Positions 18,851 to 28,571 of a stretch of DNA of 40,303 nt are shown one piece after another (position 1 is the first letter of the stretch; the number at the start of each line of letters is the position of its first letter). Under the pieces are notes generated by a model. That model was not told the origin of the DNA. It searched no databases and saw only the letters and a program-made list of their open reading frames with translations. The DNA is from Chloroflexota bacterium (GTDB lineage Bacteria > Chloroflexota > Anaerolineae > Anaerolineales > UBA11579): assembly GCA_023485685.1 (NCBI GenBank), contig JAMCZK010000042.1:1-40303 (forward strand). The letters run 5' to 3'. The position numbers were made by a program, and so were the translations under genes.

Positions 18851-20839
18851 TTGCGCGACCCGAAAGAAAAGAAATTAGCTGAAATCGCCAAAAAAGACGA
18901 GCACATTTCTTATAAACAAGTAACTACTCAACCGAAGAAGGGGGTCATGAACTGGCTGGTTGGCCGCCCCCTTCCATCTGCCGATGCTCCCCACCAAACC
19001 ATCGGCAAAGCGGTGGGTTTGGCAGTGTTCGCTTCGGACGCGTTGTCCTCCACTGCTTATGCCACGCAAGAGATCCTCGTGATCTTGGCGTTGGCCGGGG
19101 CAGGCGCGTTTGGGCTGTCGATCCCGCTTTCGATTGCTATTGTCGTCTTGCTGGTTATCGTCACGATCTCATATGAACAGACTATCCATGCATATCCAGG
19201 CGGCGGCGGTGCCTATATCGTTGCCCGCGAAAACCTGGGCGAATTGCCTGCGCAGACTGCAGGCGCTTCATTGCTGACAGATTACATCCTTACCGTGGCC
19301 GTTTCAGTGTCATCCGGTATAGCCCAACTGGTGTCGGCTTTTCCGCAACTCTTGGATTTCCAGGTGGAACTCGCTGTTGCAGCAGTCTTCTTTATCATGG
19401 CTATTAATCTGCGTGGCGTGAAAGAATCCGGCATGGCCTTTTCCATCCCCACCTATTTTTTCATCATCATGTTATTCCTTACCGTGGGAATCGGTTTTTT
19501 CCGTTTCGTTACAGGCTCACTGGGTCAATTGACCGATCCCCCAGAGTTACACCTGATCGGGCCTGTTACTGGATTAACTGCATTCTTGGTCCTGCGTGCG
19601 TTCGCAAGTGGAACCGCCGCTTTGACTGGAATTGAGGCGATTTCCAATGGAATTACTGCTTTCAAAGAACCCCGCAGCCGGAATGCCGGAATTACTCTGT
19701 TGTGGATGTCGGCAATTTTGAGCGTTTTATTCCTAAGCGTCACGTTTCTGAGTAATCAGATCGGGGCGGTGCCATCTGAAACAGAGACGGTGATTTCACA
19801 AATAGCGCGGACTGTGTACAACGGTCGAAACCTTCTTTATCTGGGAACGGTTGCGGCTACTACGATCATCCTGATCATGGCTGCTAACACTGCCTTTGCG
19901 GATTTCCCACGGTTAAGCGCAATACAGGCGGGAGATGGATTTTTGCCGCGCCAATTGACCTATCGCGGTAGTCGGCTCGTTTACTCACGTGGTATTGCCC
20001 TCCTTGCTGTTGTTGCTTCCCTCATAATCATCTTATTCAAGGCGAGTGTAACGGCGTTAATCCCTCTCTATGCCATCGGTGTATTTCTTTCGTTTACTCT
20101 TTCCCAAGTAGGAATGGCGCGCCGTTGGTGGAAGGTGGGGAAACTGGCAAACGGCAAATCGCGAAAGAAGAAAGCGACGAATGGGGATGGTTTTCATGCC
20201 GAAGAATTGACTTACGATCCACGTTGGCGACTAAAGATGATTATCAATAGTTTTGGGGGTCTATGCACTGGGATCGTGATGGTTGTGTTTGCAGTGACGA
20301 AATTTAGCCAGGGTGCCTGGGTGATTATCATTTTATTACCCGTCCTCGTCATGATATTTTTCACTATCAAACATCATTACAAAGATTTGGCAAAACGCCT
20401 TTCTTTGCAGCACTACAAAAAACCTGTTGCCATCCGTAAACAGAAGGTGATCGTGCCCGTTTCTGGTGTGCACCGCGGCACGCTGGAAGCGGTGCGCTTC
20501 GCTAAATCGATAAGCAATGACATCACTGCAGTCCATGTTGCCGTCGACGCGGCTGAAGGTGAAAAAACTTTGATCAAGTGGCAGGAATGGGCCAAGGATG
20601 TGAACCTGGTGATCCTGGGATCGCCATATCGTCTTCTTTACGAACCACTGTTGAAATATATCAAGACGGTGGCCGCGGACACCAAGGCCAATGAAATCGT
20701 GACCGTCGTCGTCCCTGAGTTCGTGCCGCGCGTAGGCTGGCACAGCATCCTGCACACCCGTGCCGCCCAATTGCTGCGCTGGCGGTTGTTGTTTACGCCG
20801 AAAGTCGTGATCGTCGAAGTGCCGTATGTAGTGGATTAG
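18851..20839 (+). CDS. APC-superfamily amino acid permease with C-terminal cytoplasmic domain
   Basis: ASDALSSTAYATQEILVILALAGAGAFG and AYPGGGGAYIVARENLG are APC/DUF-type permease signatures; TTG start. Confidence 0.85.
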   Translation: MRDPKEKKLAEIAKKDEHISYKQVTTQPKKGVMNWLVGRPLPSADAPHQTIGKAVGLAVFASDALSSTAYATQEILVILALAGAGAFGLSIPLSIAIVVLLVIVTISYEQTIHAYPGGGGAYIVARENLGELPAQTAGASLLTDYILTVAVSVSSGIAQLVSAFPQLLDFQVELAVAAVFFIMAINLRGVKESGMAFSIPTYFFIIMLFLTVGIGFFRFVTGSLGQLTDPPELHLIGPVTGLTAFLVLRAFASGTAALTGIEAISNGITAFKEPRSRNAGITLLWMSAILSVLFLSVTFLSNQIGAVPSETETVISQIARTVYNGRNLLYLGTVAATTIILIMAANTAFADFPRLSAIQAGDGFLPRQLTYRGSRLVYSRGIALLAVVASLIIILFKASVTALIPLYAIGVFLSFTLSQVGMARRWWKVGKLANGKSRKKKATNGDGFHAEELTYDPRWRLKMIINSFGGLCTGIVMVVFAVTKFSQGAWVIIILLPVLVMIFFTIKHHYKDLAKRLSLQHYKKPVAIRKQKVIVPVSGVHRGTLEAVRFAKSISNDITAVHVAVDAAEGEKTLIKWQEWAKDVNLVILGSPYRLLYEPLLKYIKTVAADTKANEIVTVVVPEFVPRVGWHSILHTRAAQLLRWRLLFTPKVVIVEVPYVVD

Positions 20840-20923
20840 CGGGGCGTTTGAGGTCTTCCAGCTCCCAACGAGCTGTTGACCTGTAGAGTCTCATGGTCCG
20901 GTGAGACCGCAAATAATTAGCCG

Positions 20924-21121
20924 TTAGCCGCTAATTTTCATATATTCTCGGTATGCCTCTAATGCTTGTTCCACCAGGGTGGTGAGGTCCTGTCGTGAGC
21001 TGGCTGCAGGTCCGCCGGGCGGCTTACTGGCCAGCCGTACGATGGCAGTTTGCAGGTTTTGTAGAGCGGCTTCCTGCGAGCTGTTTATTAGGGCGGGGGA
21101 ATGAGTGGTCTGCATGTTCAA
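20924..21121 (-). CDS. Small hypothetical protein
   Basis: Plausible composition, but overlaps ORF 21024-21317 by 98 nt in another frame. Confidence 0.35.
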   Translation of the reverse strand: MNMQTTHSPALINSSQEAALQNLQTAIVRLASKPPGGPAASSRQDLTTLVEQALEAYREYMKISG

Positions 21122-21317
21122 CCTCCAGGGTGATTAATCTTTCGATCTCGACTTTCAGTTCGGCCAGCAACTCTTTTTTGATGCGCCTAGCCAGCCCGTC
21201 TACTTCGCGGCGCAGTTCGGTGATCCTATCGGCGTCTTTTGGGGGTGGCGTTCCGAAGCGCTGGATTTGGTGCTCCTCTAACTCCCGCTGGTATTCTGCC
21301 CAATCCTCGTGTCTCAT
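21024..21317 (-). CDS. Small coiled-coil hypothetical protein
   Basis: MRHEDWAEYQRELEEHQIQRFG...RITELRREVDGLARRIKKELLAELKVEIERLITLE is protein-like; the C-terminal part less so. Confidence 0.4.
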   Translation of the reverse strand: MRHEDWAEYQRELEEHQIQRFGTPPPKDADRITELRREVDGLARRIKKELLAELKVEIERLITLEVEHADHSFPRPNKQLAGSRSTKPANCHRTAGQ

Positions 21318-21394
21318 GCCCTTAGGATAATAGAACAGGTGAGCTATGTCAAGGGGGAGCCAGGCTTGCCAAGGCGTTCGCAGGCGCCTTCTGC

Positions 21395-21400
21395 TATAAT
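21395..21400 (+). promoter_or_regulatory. Candidate -10 element for the serS T-box transcript
   Basis: TATAAT about 10 nt before the T-box leader begins; no convincing -35 at standard spacing. Confidence 0.45.
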
Positions 21401-21409
21401 CTTTTCAAC

Positions 21410-21640
21410 CTTATACGGAACTACGCCGTTATTCCCTTCCAGAAAGTTGCCGGACGCTGCGAGGCAACAGGGTGTCCGGCTTTCCATTCCGCCGCTTATC
21501 CAAGCCAAGGACTGCTGAAAGGCAGCGGGTTCGCCCGATAAAGCGAGATCAAGGATTGAGAACTTCCTGTTTTCAATCGAATGCAGGTGGCACCACGGGC
21601 GCCCCTCGTCCTGCAAGGCGATGGGGCGTTTTTCATTGGA
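21410..21640 (+). promoter_or_regulatory. T-box leader controlling serS
   Basis: T-box consensus AGGTGGCACCACGG (21585-21598), stem I hairpin GAAAGTTGCCGGAC...GTCCGGCTTTC, and terminator CGCCCC...GGGGCGTTTTT (21600-21634), all upstream of a tRNA synthetase gene. Confidence 0.88.
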
Positions 21641-21646
21641 GGAATC

Positions 21647-22921
21647 ATGATCGACATTGAACTCATTCGCCAGCAACCCGAGCTGGTCAAGGCGGGGATG
21701 ATCAAACGCAACATGCAACCCGCACTGATCGACAAAGCCCGCAGCCTGGATTCCCGGCGCCGCGAACTGCTGGTGGACGTCGAAACTCTGAAGGCAGAGC
21801 GCAACAAGGCATCCAAGGAAATTGGCGCCAGTAAAGACAAAACCGCCCGCGAGGAAAAAATCGCCGCCATGCGCGCCGTGGGGGACAGGATCGATGCCCT
21901 GGACTCTGAACTGGCCGCCGTGGACGCGCAACTCGATGAGCTGATGGCGACCTTGCCTAATGTCGTCGAAGACCGCGTGCCGGCCGGCGGCGAGGAAGCC
22001 AACGTGGTGGTGAAAGAATGGGGCGACAAACCCAAATTCGATTTCGTACCCAAGGCGCACTGGGACCTGGGGCCGCAACTCGGCATCATCAACTTCGACC
22101 AGGGTGTGGCGCTCACCGGTTCGCGCTTCTATGTGCTCAGCGGCGCGGGCGCCCGTTTGCAGCGCGCCATCATCTCCTGGATGCTGGACCTGCACATCCG
22201 CCAGGGCTACACGGAAAAATATACGCCCTTCCTGGTGCGGTCGGAGACGCTGTTCGGCGCGGGGCAACTGCCGCGTTTCGCCGAGAACCTCTACAAAGAC
22301 CATGAAGAAGATCTGTACATGATCCCCACTGCTGAGGTGCCGCTCACCGGGTTGCACATGGGCGAGATACTTGATGAAGCAGACTTGCCGCGGCGCTACA
22401 CGGCGTATTCGCCATGCTTCCGCCGCGAAAAGATGAGCGCCGGCCGCGACGTGCGCGGCATCAAGCGCGGTCATCAATTCGATAAGGTGGAGATGTACAA
22501 GTTCTGCACTCCGGAGGATTCCGTTGCCGAGTTCGAGCAAATGATGGCAGACGCGGAAGCGACAGCGCAAGGACTGGGTCTTCCTTACCGCGTGATACTC
22601 AAAGGCGCCGGCGACACCAGCGAAGCGGCGCACATCAGTTTCGATATTGAGGCCTGGGCCGCGGGCTGCGGTGAATGGCTGGAGGTGTCCTCCATCTCGC
22701 GCGTAGGCGATTACCAGGCGCGACGCGCCGCTATCCGCTACCGTCCCAAGGGCGGGAAAGGCACGCGATTCGTGCATACCATCAATGGGTCCGGGTTGGC
22801 GCTGCCGCGGGTCATGATTGCCATCCTGGAGAACAATCAGCAAGCTGATGGTTCGGTCCGCGTTCCCAAAGTATTAGCGCCCTGGATGGGCGGGGTGGAT
22901 GTAATTCGAGCCGAAAAATGA
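21647..22921 (+). CDS. serS: Seryl-tRNA synthetase
   Basis: MIDIELIRQQPELVKAGMIKRN start, class II motif 2 FRREKMSAGRDVRGIKRGHQFDKVEM; SD GGAGG before ATG at 21647 (called ORF start 21581 lies inside the T-box). Confidence 0.95.
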   Translation: MIDIELIRQQPELVKAGMIKRNMQPALIDKARSLDSRRRELLVDVETLKAERNKASKEIGASKDKTAREEKIAAMRAVGDRIDALDSELAAVDAQLDELMATLPNVVEDRVPAGGEEANVVVKEWGDKPKFDFVPKAHWDLGPQLGIINFDQGVALTGSRFYVLSGAGARLQRAIISWMLDLHIRQGYTEKYTPFLVRSETLFGAGQLPRFAENLYKDHEEDLYMIPTAEVPLTGLHMGEILDEADLPRRYTAYSPCFRREKMSAGRDVRGIKRGHQFDKVEMYKFCTPEDSVAEFEQMMADAEATAQGLGLPYRVILKGAGDTSEAAHISFDIEAWAAGCGEWLEVSSISRVGDYQARRAAIRYRPKGGKGTRFVHTINGSGLALPRVMIAILENNQQADGSVRVPKVLAPWMGGVDVIRAEK

Positions 22922-22952
22922 TTCTGAACGAACTTTGCCCATAGCATTTTGC

Positions 22953-23080
22953 CATTCTGAGCAAGCTAAGGTTGCCAAAGGCAAACCGTCCGCCGCGAAG
23001 AATCCACCCGAGTCAACACTGACCCAAGCTTCTTGATTTAATAGTGATTCGGATGGACTCTTCGCTTCGCTCAGAGTGAC
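22953..23080. repeat. Second dispersed inverted repeat family (TTCTGAGC...GAAGAATCC / GGACTCTTCGCTTCGCTCAGAGTGAC)
   Basis: Left arm CATTCTGAGC...GAAGAATCCACCCGAGTCA and right arm is a near reverse complement; related sequence at about 40032-40062. Confidence 0.7.
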
Positions 23081-23091
23081 AAAACAAAGAA

Positions 23092-23610
23092 ATGACCGAC
23101 TGGCTCTCATCACTCTTTACCGGATTAGCCAACGCGTTTCTGTTGGTGGCCATGCTAATTGGCCTATTCGGTATGGTCATCCCCATATTCCCCGGCGGTG
23201 TGGTCATCTGGTTGGCAGCATTAGTCTACGGAATCGTTTTCGGCATCTCCGGCTGGGGCTGGGTGTTCTTCCTCTTGATCACCGGCCTCATGATCGCCGG
23301 CATTATTGTCGACGATCTGCTGATGGCAACCAGCGCTCGCAAACAGGGCGCTTCCTGGGGAAGCTTGGCCTTTGCGTACCTTGGCGGCATCGCCGGCACC
23401 ATTCTGCTTCCACCATTCGGCGGATTGTTAGGTGCGCCGCTGGTCCTGTACCTTTCCGAATACGGGCGCAAGCGCAGCCGCGACCAGGCCTGGCAGGTCA
23501 CCCGCGGCCTGCTGGTTGGCTGGGGTTGGTCCTTTGCGGCGCGCTTTGGTATCGGTCTGGTCATGATCGCCTTATGGCTCCTTTGGGTGCTGACAAAATC
23601 CGGCGCGTAG
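23092..23610 (+). CDS. DUF456 family membrane protein
   Basis: Gly-rich TM pattern with GITGLMIAG-like repeats typical of DUF456 (LITGLMIAGIIVDDLLMATSARKQGAS). Confidence 0.75.
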   Translation: MTDWLSSLFTGLANAFLLVAMLIGLFGMVIPIFPGGVVIWLAALVYGIVFGISGWGWVFFLLITGLMIAGIIVDDLLMATSARKQGASWGSLAFAYLGGIAGTILLPPFGGLLGAPLVLYLSEYGRKRSRDQAWQVTRGLLVGWGWSFAARFGIGLVMIALWLLWVLTKSGA

Positions 23611-24626
23611 AAATCTGGTCGGGGTGTCTAATCCTCTTGCTGGCAGCCGCCTGCGGGCCTGCACAGCCGCCAGTCAATCCCGTGCAGACTGCCATGGCTG
23701 CCACGCTGGCTGCGCGGCCCGCGGTTAGCCCAACCCCGGAAACCACGCCCACGATCGACCCCGAGGCCCCGCCCAGCGGCAAAATCGTTTATGTTTGCCA
23801 ATTCAGCAAACGGGTGAGCCGCAATCAGATCTGCCTGATCAACGCCGATGGTACCGGGCAGCGCGTACTGACTCCAGGTGGCAGCTACGACGACTTCTTT
23901 CCCTCGATAGCCCCGGACGGCAACGCGGTGCTTTTTGTTTCGACTCGAACCGGGCGATACCAGATTTACGAATACGACCTGATCACCAGTTTCGTCACCC
24001 AACTTACGAATTTAGTTAATGACAGCGCATATGCCCCGGAGGCTTCTCCGGATAATTCGCATATCGTCTTTTACGCTATTCGCGATGGTGGGGAATTTCC
24101 GGGAGACCATAACCTGTGGATCGCGGAACGCGACGGCAGCAACCCGGTGCAGATCACCAATCGCCCCGGTGGCGCTTGGGATCCGGTTTGGTCGCCGGAC
24201 GGCACCCAGATCCTATTTGCATCCGAAGTAGAGGGCGTCCCGCAATTGTTCATCATCGATGCAGACGGCACCGACGCGCGCCAGGTGACTCACCTCGCCG
24301 GTATACGCGGCCGAAACGACTGGTCGCCAGACGGCGTGACTCTCTCAACTTACATCGGCAGCGCTTGGGACCGCGACATCTACCTCTTCGACACCAATGG
24401 CGAAAACCTGCGCCAACTCACCGATGGACTCGGCAACCTGGCGCCCAGCTTTTCCCCTGATGGCCGCTGGATTACATTCATGTCCTATCGCGATCACCCC
24501 CGCCAAGCGCTCGGCTGCGAAATCTATATCATGCGCGTGGATGGCAGCGATGTGCGGCGCCTGACGGACAACGAAATCTGCGATTGGCAGCCGCGTTGGG
24601 GGCCGTTAGGGAGCCAATGGCAATGA
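23574..24626 (+). CDS. TolB-like PD40 beta-propeller lipoprotein
   Basis: Lipobox LLLAAACG; repeated NGxxLRQLTDGLGNLAPSFSPDGRWITF and WSPDGTQILFASE PD40 blades; start inferred at ATG 23574. Confidence 0.85.
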   Translation: MAPLGADKIRRVEIWSGCLILLLAAACGPAQPPVNPVQTAMAATLAARPAVSPTPETTPTIDPEAPPSGKIVYVCQFSKRVSRNQICLINADGTGQRVLTPGGSYDDFFPSIAPDGNAVLFVSTRTGRYQIYEYDLITSFVTQLTNLVNDSAYAPEASPDNSHIVFYAIRDGGEFPGDHNLWIAERDGSNPVQITNRPGGAWDPVWSPDGTQILFASEVEGVPQLFIIDADGTDARQVTHLAGIRGRNDWSPDGVTLSTYIGSAWDRDIYLFDTNGENLRQLTDGLGNLAPSFSPDGRWITFMSYRDHPRQALGCEIYIMRVDGSDVRRLTDNEICDWQPRWGPLGSQWQ

Positions 24627-24658
24627 TTTGTTTCATTGGTTTCAGCGGGAGATCAGGC

Positions 24659-25480
24659 TTAGATTAAAGATTTTTCAAGTTGATATGCCGCTTGTAAAAA
24701 GTCAAGCACTCTTTTTTCACCGTCTTCTTTTTCGGCAACCTCGGGGTAAGGCAGCAGCGCGCCCTGCCAGATGGCCGTATGCCATACGGCGCCATCCGGC
24801 AATTTCTTATGCGTCACGTCCTCCTCGAATGGGAAGGGAGTAGCGTAAATGTAGGGGGTTGGCTGACCCGGGTCATCCGGGGAAAAGCCGAACGTGATCT
24901 GGCTAGGAGATTCGCCTTCCATGGTTTTCACTTGTTTGCTGCCCAGGAGCACAAAGGCCAAGTCAAAGCCATGCGGCCAGAATTGGACCGGGTCTTTCTC
25001 TCCCGGCAGCCCGCCGCGGAATTGTTCGAGTAAACGCCCCATATGGCTAAGGGCAGTGAAATATCTCTCCGCCGCATCCAGTGCGTAGCGGCGGGGTTCG
25101 TCGCTCTCGTATTTCCCTTTCTCCACCTTTCCATGCACCCCCAGTTTGGCCAGCTTGCCCAACAATTCCTCACCGAGCTGGCTGGCGCTCCAGCCTTCGC
25201 TCATGCGGAACTGCTGCACGGAACCGTCGCTGCTGCTAAGCAGGACATAATGGTTGAGGAGGTCCAGGCTGATCGAGAAGGTCACCTGTGGATGGTCAGG
25301 ATGCGGGACGGGCGTGGTGGTAAGGCCGGCGGTATACAGGCGCAAGCTGACGTGTTGCCCACGCGGCTGCTCCGGGGCGAAAGCCGCCCGGACGGCGCCT
25401 AACACTTTGCTGTAGGCATGCAACGTCTCGCGCGTTTCACGCCAATTGACTAGTTTAGGAAAGGGGAATTTATGGGTCAC
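24659..25480 (-). CDS. DUF5996 family protein
   Basis: PVQFWPHGFDLAFVLLG and WRETRETLHAYSKVLGAVRAAFAP fit DUF5996 from memory. Confidence 0.65.
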   Translation of the reverse strand: MTHKFPFPKLVNWRETRETLHAYSKVLGAVRAAFAPEQPRGQHVSLRLYTAGLTTTPVPHPDHPQVTFSISLDLLNHYVLLSSSDGSVQQFRMSEGWSASQLGEELLGKLAKLGVHGKVEKGKYESDEPRRYALDAAERYFTALSHMGRLLEQFRGGLPGEKDPVQFWPHGFDLAFVLLGSKQVKTMEGESPSQITFGFSPDDPGQPTPYIYATPFPFEEDVTHKKLPDGAVWHTAIWQGALLPYPEVAEKEDGEKRVLDFLQAAYQLEKSLI

Positions 25481-25593
25481 GCTCTAAGTATACAAGTAAA
25501 ACAGGGAACAAGTAATCGCGATCCAAAGATGCTATCCAACCTTACAGTACAATAACCAAGTCTTAATCATTATAAGCCCGAGGAGCGTCAACA

Positions 25594-27612
25594 ATGTTGC
25601 CATCGAAGGAACTGGAACAACGCGCCATCAATACCCTGCGTTTTCTTTCCGCGGACGCGGTGCAGAACGCCGATTCGGGCCACCCCGGCCTGCCGATGGG
25701 CGCCGCACCGGTGGGCTATACCCTATGGACGCGGCACCTGCGCCACAATCCGCGTAACCCGAAATGGGCCGACCGCGATCGGTTCGTGCTTTCCGGCGGC
25801 CATGGCTCGATGCTGCTTTACTCGCTGCTGCACCTCACCGGCTACGATCTTTCCCTCGATGAAATCAAACGCTTCCGCCAATGGGGCAGCAAGACCCCCG
25901 GCCACCCGGAATATTGGGTGGCGCCTGGCGTAGAGACCAGCACCGGGCCGCTCGGCCAGGGTTTCGCCAATGCGGTTGGCATGGCCATAGCTGAAGCGCA
26001 CTTAGCCAGCCGCTTCAACCGACCGGGCCATGAAATTTTCAACTACTTTATCTATGCCATCGTCACGGACGGGGATTTGATGGAAGGCATCAGTTCCGAG
26101 GCGGCCTCAATTGCCGGTCACTTGAAGCTGGGCAAGATTATTTTTCTTTACGATGACAACAACATTTCCATCGACGGCAGCACCAATTTGACTTTCACAG
26201 AAAACGTGGGCGCTCGCTTCGAAGCATACGGCTGGCACGTGCAGCATGTGGCCGATGGCAACGACGTCGAAGGCATCGATGCTGCTATCCGGGCTGCCAA
26301 GGAGGATCCGCGGCCTTCGCTGATCCGCGTGCGTTCCATCATCGGTTACGGCCTGCCCAAGCGGGCCGGCACCGAAAAGGCGCATGGCGAGCCGCCCGGC
26401 ATCCAGGAACTGAATGGCGCCAAGCAGAAACTCGGCTGGCCGCTGGAGCCTTGGTTCTTGATCCCGGGCGATGTGCTGGAATTTTTCCGTGGGGCTATCG
26501 ATGAAGGGGAGCGTCACGAAAAGGAATGGCAATCCAGGCTGGCTGCGTATCGCCAGGCGCATCCCCAGCTCGCCGACGAATTGCAGCGTGTGTTGGATGG
26601 AGCGCTGCCGCGAGGCTGGGATGCGGATTTACCAGTTTTCCCCGCCGATGCCAAAGGGATGGCCACCCGCGTTTCTGCCGGCAAGGTACTGAACGCCATC
26701 GCCGAAAAGTTGCCTGATCTCATCGGCGGCTCGGCAGATTTGCATCCATCCACGAAAACGTTCATTGATTCGGCGCCCGATTTCCAGGCTGCCACCCCCG
26801 AAGGGCGCAGCATTCATTTTGGCGTACGCGAGCACGCCATGGGCGGCATCGTCAACGGGATGAATCTAACCCCCGGCACCATCGCCTTCGGCGCCACTTT
26901 TCTGATCTTTTCGGATTACATGCGCCCTGCGGTCCGTTTGTCTGCGCTGTCTCCATACCCCAGCATCTGGGTCTACACCCACGACAGCATTGGCCTTGGC
27001 GAGGACGGACCCACGCATCAGCCCGTGGAGCACCTGGCCTCGTTGCGCGCTATGCCCAACCTGGTGGTCATCCGACCGTCGGATGCCAACGAAGCCCGCG
27101 AAGCCTGGATCGCCGCCATTCGCCGCCGCGAAGGCCCGACCTGTCTCGTTCTCACGCGCCAGAATTTGCCCACCCTGGACCGCAAGGAGTTCGCGCCCGC
27201 TAAGGAGTTGCACAAGGGTGCCTACGTTTTGGCAGATCTCGGCAAGAAAGCGCCCGAAATCATTTTGATGGCTTCCGGCTCCGAAGTACAGTTGATTATT
27301 GAAACTGGCAAGAGATTGGCGAAAGCCGGCCACGGCGTGCGCCTGGTCGCCTTCCCGTCGTGGGAATTATTCGAAGCGCAAACAAAACGCTACAAGGAAC
27401 AAGTTCTGCCTCCGCGTATCAAACTGCGCCTGGCTGTGGAAGCCGGCGTTGCGCAGGGATGGGAACGCTGGGTGGGTGAGCGCGGTGCGATCATCTCGCT
27501 GGAGCGCTACGGCGTCTCTGCGCCCGGAGATATCGCCATGGAGAAGCTCGGCTTTAGCGTGAACAATGTGCTCAGGCATGCGCGGTCGCTGTTGCGCACG
27601 AAGAAGAGATAA
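25594..27612 (+). CDS. tkt: Transketolase
   Basis: [43 protein letters not shown] (TPP motif), [23 protein letters not shown]. Confidence 0.96.
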   Translation: MLPSKELEQRAINTLRFLSADAVQNADSGHPGLPMGAAPVGYTLWTRHLRHNPRNPKWADRDRFVLSGGHGSMLLYSLLHLTGYDLSLDEIKRFRQWGSKTPGHPEYWVAPGVETSTGPLGQGFANAVGMAIAEAHLASRFNRPGHEIFNYFIYAIVTDGDLMEGISSEAASIAGHLKLGKIIFLYDDNNISIDGSTNLTFTENVGARFEAYGWHVQHVADGNDVEGIDAAIRAAKEDPRPSLIRVRSIIGYGLPKRAGTEKAHGEPPGIQELNGAKQKLGWPLEPWFLIPGDVLEFFRGAIDEGERHEKEWQSRLAAYRQAHPQLADELQRVLDGALPRGWDADLPVFPADAKGMATRVSAGKVLNAIAEKLPDLIGGSADLHPSTKTFIDSAPDFQAATPEGRSIHFGVREHAMGGIVNGMNLTPGTIAFGATFLIFSDYMRPAVRLSALSPYPSIWVYTHDSIGLGEDGPTHQPVEHLASLRAMPNLVVIRPSDANEAREAWIAAIRRREGPTCLVLTRQNLPTLDRKEFAPAKELHKGAYVLADLGKKAPEIILMASGSEVQLIIETGKRLAKAGHGVRLVAFPSWELFEAQTKRYKEQVLPPRIKLRLAVEAGVAQGWERWVGERGAIISLERYGVSAPGDIAMEKLGFSVNNVLRHARSLLRTKKR

Positions 27613-27633
27613 CCTTGCCAAACAAACGATCTC

Positions 27634-27690
27634 CGTCATTGCGAGCGAGCCGCCGCCCTGAGCGGAGCGAACGGGGAAGCAATCTCCCGG
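27634..27690. repeat. REP-like repeat (CGTCATTGCGAGCGAGCC...GGGGAAGCAATCTCCCGG)
   Basis: Same family as 10176-10202; lies between tkt and the methyltransferase. Confidence 0.75.
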
Positions 27691-27701
27691 CTGGAACGCG
27701 A

Positions 27702-28571
27702 ATGGATATGGGTTTCAAAGCGCGTGTTGTCCTTGGGGACAATCTGCCCATATTACGTTCCATCCCCGATTCATCCGTCAATCTCATTTACATCGATCCG
27801 CCATTCAACACCGGGAAGAAACAGGCGCGCACGCGCCTGCGCACAGTGCGCAGCAAAAATGGTGACCGCAAGGGATTCCAGGGACAGCGGTACGCCACGA
27901 CCGTTTTGGGTAGCCGGGCTTTCAGCGATCAATTTGATGACTACCTGGCGTTTTTGGAGCCTCGGTTGCGGGAAGCCCATCGTGTGTTAGCCGCCGACGG
28001 CAGCTTGTACTTCCACGTAGATTATCGCGAAGTGCATTATTGTAAAATCTTGCTGGACGAAATTTTCGGGCGCGAAAATTTTCTGAATGAGATCATCTGG
28101 GCTTACGATTACGGCGGCCGCGCCAAGGACCGCTGGCCTGCCAAACACGATAACATCTTGCTCTATGTGAAGGATAACAAGCGTTACACCTTCAACGTTG
28201 GTGACATCGAGCGCATCCCTTACATGGCGCCCGGCTTGGTGGGCGAGGAGAAGGCCGCCCGCGGCAAGCTGCCCACGGATACCTGGTGGCATACCATCGT
28301 CAGCCCTACGGGCAAGGAAAAGACCGGATATCCCACTCAAAAACCGCTTGGCATCCTTCGCCGCATCGTCGCGGCCTCTTCGAATCAGGGCGATCTGGTG
28401 CTCGATTTCTTTGCCGGATCCGGCACGACTGGTGCGGCAGCTTTGGAGTTGGGGCGCCGCTTTTTACTTGTTGACAATAATGAAGAAGCAGTCAATGTGA
28501 TGAAAGAGCGCTTTCAAGGCCAAGGAGTTGAGTTTCTTGCTTCGCCTGAAATCGCCAAGGAGTCCTCATGA
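27702..28571 (+). CDS. Site-specific DNA methyltransferase (N4/N6, PF01555-like)
   Basis: Motif IV NLIYIDPPFNTG and motif I LDFFAGSGTTGAAALELGRRFLLVDNN; upstream residues of the called ORF (from 27615) are repeat-derived, so ATG 27702 preferred. Confidence 0.88.
   Translation: MDMGFKARVVLGDNLPILRSIPDSSVNLIYIDPPFNTGKKQARTRLRTVRSKNGDRKGFQGQRYATTVLGSRAFSDQFDDYLAFLEPRLREAHRVLAADGSLYFHVDYREVHYCKILLDEIFGRENFLNEIIWAYDYGGRAKDRWPAKHDNILLYVKDNKRYTFNVGDIERIPYMAPGLVGEEKAARGKLPTDTWWHTIVSPTGKEKTGYPTQKPLGILRRIVAASSNQGDLVLDFFAGSGTTGAAALELGRRFLLVDNNEEAVNVMKERFQGQGVEFLASPEIAKESS

Noticed and set aside
21344-22843. 499-aa minus-strand ORF opposite serS
   Set aside because: Antisense to serS and its T-box leader; no family resemblance.
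26107-26562. 151-aa minus-strand ORF opposite tkt
   Set aside because: Shadow ORF within a strongly conserved transketolase.
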